Below, in pieces: positions 62,262-64,000 of a stretch of DNA of 64,000 bases (within the stretch, counting starts at the first letter, position 1; every line of letters begins with the position of its first letter). Below the pieces are notes generated by a model. It was not told the origin of the DNA. It made no database searches and saw only the letters and a list, made by a program, of their open reading frames with translations. This stretch comes from Syngnathus acus (lineage: Eukaryota; Chordata; Actinopteri; Syngnathiformes; Syngnathidae): positions 6,723,001 through 6,787,000 of the forward strand of contig NC_051094.1 in NCBI RefSeq assembly GCF_901709675.1, read 5' to 3'. Position numbers and translations under genes: made by a program.

Positions 62262-63876
62262 ATGTGGGCGAGCCTCAGCCTGCTCCTCGCTCTCTGCCTG
62301 CTCCAGGGGGGCAGCGCGGAGAGCGAGGGGGACGGCGGGCCACGCTGTCAGCCGCCGCCCGATTGGAAGATCGGGACGGTGGAACCCATGAAGGCCATGA
62401 TGGGCCGGGTGACGGTAGTGGCCCTTTTGCAGGCTAGCTGACTGTTCTGTTTGGTGCAGGCATCCAGGTAAATAGCAGTTGTAAAATTTCTGCTGCAAAG
62501 GAATAATAGATTGTAACCTTTTTTTAAATCATTTTTTGCTCCATCTAGAATGGATAACCTGCGCCTGCAGATGGAGAGTCAGGGTTTGAAACACGTGACC
62601 TACATAGTGGTCAACCATCAGGGGGCGCAAGCACGACATCTGCATCCCATGCTGGAGCAGAGGTTGTCCACCAACATCGCGCTCTTCAAACAAGAAGAAC
62701 ACCAGCCGGACGTGTGGCAGGTGCTGAACGGAGCCAAGGATGACTTTTTCATCTATGACAGGTTTGAACGACTGGATGTGATTGTCCATTTTGCAAACTC
62801 AATTTACGGCAGAGTTGACGATGCATTTTTCTTTTCTTTTACCTTTTAACCATCAGATGTGGACGCCTTACTCGCCAGATTTCACTTCCATATTCCATCA
62901 TTGGCCAGGGTCACATTGAGAGTGCCATCAAGGATACCTACTGCCAGCGCTTATGTGGCACTTGCACATATGAGGTATGATTATTATTATTAGTAGGAGT
63001 AGTACAAAAGTACAAAAGACGATTCGATCTGAGGTGGGATATAATTCAAGGACGGTACATTTTAAAATGTAATCATTCGATTCAGTTTGGTTCAATCAAA
63101 ACCCATTTTCGGAGTCAAATTTTGTTACAACCCTAATATATACATATATTTATATGCACAGTACATATGGCACCTTGGTTTTATACTACTACAAGCTGCC
63201 ACTGTTTTACAAGTTAACTTATTGCATGTGAATTTTTCAGAGTGCTGAAATCCCACCAGAGTGTCAAACAAATACAGAAGTGCCTCCCGATGCTGTCCCA
63301 GCAGTTGACACCGAAACAGGACATCATGGTCATCACCATCACATGCATCACCACCCTCACCCCCATCACCCCCATCACCCCCATCACCACCATCACCACC
63401 ACCATCAGCATGCGCACCACAATCACGACCCCAGTCTGGGTCATGATCAGCACGGAAACCACCAAGCCCAAAGCCAAAATCACCACAGTTTAGGGGAACA
63501 GGCTGGTCCGGGGCACTCGAACTTAGAGCCCCAGGAGGCACAGGGTGCGCCAGTGATGCAGCGGCCGTGAGCAGCCGAGAAGTCGAGGTGAAAATCCAAG
63601 CACGACTGACGGACCGCCGGTTCCGACGGTGACGTCGCTACCGCGGCCAGCTGATGCTGACACTGACGGAGGCTGTTGGGCGAGACGGTCGAGCCGACCC
63701 TGTGACGCTGTCAAGAGGCGCTACCCGCCACATGACAGTGACACGGGAGGGACGAGTCCAATCACATCAGCGAGACCTGACAGTGACGCTCGTCCCCGGT
63801 CGGCTGACAGCCGCCTCAGCCGGAACAGTGACCCTGACCCCCGGGGGTCGCGAGCTGAGAATGAGGCCATCTGTAA
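62262..63876 (+). CDS. selenop: Selenoprotein P (SelPa type) with 17 predicted selenocysteines
   Basis: SELENOP is the secreted plasma selenium carrier made mainly by liver. Four coding exons are read: 62,262-62,467, 62,549-62,761, 62,857-62,974 and 63,241-63,876. All have GT-AG junctions, and the product is 390 residues. In order: signal peptide (about 1-19); a thioredoxin-like domain with U-L-F-C at 60-63 (TGA at 62,439), the usual U-x-x-C redox motif; YIVVNHQG; and [29 protein letters not shown], shared with the family. A His-rich stretch follows (207-241). The tail then carries sixteen in-frame TGA codons at residues 289, 296, 302, 317, 319, 321, 334, 344, 346, 359, 361, 368, 376, 378, 385 and 387, ending at TAA (63,874-63,876). 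No TAA or TAG interrupts this. Conventional readers stop at 63,570. The SECIS elements needed for decoding must lie in the 3' UTR, largely beyond the window. Confidence 0.95.
63568..63873 (+). other. Selenocysteine-rich C-terminal coding segment of selenop
   Basis: Within 102 codons, in frame with the upstream exon, there are sixteen TGA, zero TAA and zero TAG. Five clusters have U-x-U spacing: 317/319/321, 344/346, 359/361, 376/378 and 385/387. This is the signature of the selenium-transport domain of SELENOP. It separates this gene from fish SelPb, which has one Sec and no such tail. The total of 17 agrees with the number known for zebrafish SelPa. Confidence 0.93.
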
Positions 63877-63898
63877 AGCTGGCCGTGATATCATTCTC
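63857..63898 (+). other. Hairpin overlapping the selenop stop codon
   Basis: GAGAATGA (63,857-63,864) pairs perfectly with TCATTCTC (63,891-63,898). Inside it GGCCA (63,865-63,869) pairs with TGGCC (63,880-63,884), leaving a 10-base loop with the TAA and a 6-base bulge (gtgata). It covers the last selenocysteine codon and the stop. It lacks the usual SECIS core geometry, so it is more likely a local mRNA structure than a SECIS. Confidence 0.4.
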
Positions 63899-64000
63899 GA
63901 ATAGGAACACCAGCTCACGTCACCCGTCGTGCAGTTAGACCGCCGTGTTCCCAACTGACCTTTTCCCCTTTTGAACCCTTCCATCTTTTATGAAACCAGG
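63877..64000 (+). other. selenop 3' UTR, cut by the window end
   Basis: Non-coding sequence follows the TAA. A final word ttttatgaaaccagg contains ATGA at 63,990-63,993, which could be the 5' core of a SECIS element whose other half lies outside the window. No complete SECIS is visible here. Confidence 0.5.

Noticed and set aside
63125-63541. Minus-strand open frame of 138 codons rich in Gly and Asp
   Set aside because: It is the antisense shadow of the His-rich segment of selenop (CAC/CAT repeats read backwards).
63568-63570. TGA as the real selenop stop (SelPb-like form)
   Set aside because: The frame beyond has sixteen TGA and no TAA/TAG for 102 codons, with U-x-U clusters, which cannot be chance.
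63857-63898. Complete SECIS element at the end of the selenop CDS
   Set aside because: The ATGA and GTGAT words are present, but the intervening stem is only five base pairs and the outer stem pairs through the core. It does not fit SECIS geometry, so it is recorded only as a hairpin.
63629-63938. Two plus-strand open frames overlapping the selenop tail in other frames
   Set aside because: They stay open because the dense TGAC words avoid stops in those frames. The true frame is continuous with upstream selenop exons and has only TGA stops.

Overview
This is vertebrate nuclear DNA, almost certainly from a teleost fish. It has split genes with short introns, TATA and CCAAT promoters, many microsatellites, degenerate fish-type SINE copies and a hAT transposon with an intact target-site duplication. 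Five protein genes can be read exon by exon, all in the right 27 kb. No repeat, virus or bacterial element dominates the window.

Layout: positions 1-37,200 contain no gene I can support. This is an intergenic stretch with simple repeats, SINE/LINE scraps, a decayed tandem repeat (36.5-37.1 kb) and a few blocks that look like regulatory elements. Then come four genes on the minus strand: a gadd45g-type stress gene (CDS 37,881-38,764), creb3/Luman, an ER-anchored bZIP factor (CDS 41,388-45,516), the AMPK-related kinase nim1k (CDS 47,175-50,082), and the BTB zinc-finger factor znf131 (CDS 55,785-58,446). On the plus strand, divergent from znf131, lies selenoprotein P (selenop, CDS 62,262-63,876). 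The nim1k-znf131-selenop trio matches the human 5p12 neighbourhood, while gadd45g and creb3 are both on human chromosome 9.

The most striking content is selenop. A conventional ORF reading stops at 63,570, but the same frame continues for 102 more codons that include sixteen TGA codons and no TAA or TAG before a TAA at 63,874. With the TGA in the U-x-x-C motif of exon 2, the protein has 17 predicted selenocysteines. This is the multi-Sec SelPa type, and any standard gene caller would truncate it. The 3' UTR, where the SECIS elements should be, is cut by the window end. Other points of note are a GC-AG intron in nim1k, a ZNF143-type motif in the creb3 promoter and nuclear-receptor DR1 sites upstream of selenop.

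The genes do not form an operon-like system; they are neighbours by synteny. Exon junctions were inferred from splice consensus, frame continuity and remembered similarity to the mammalian proteins; no search was run.
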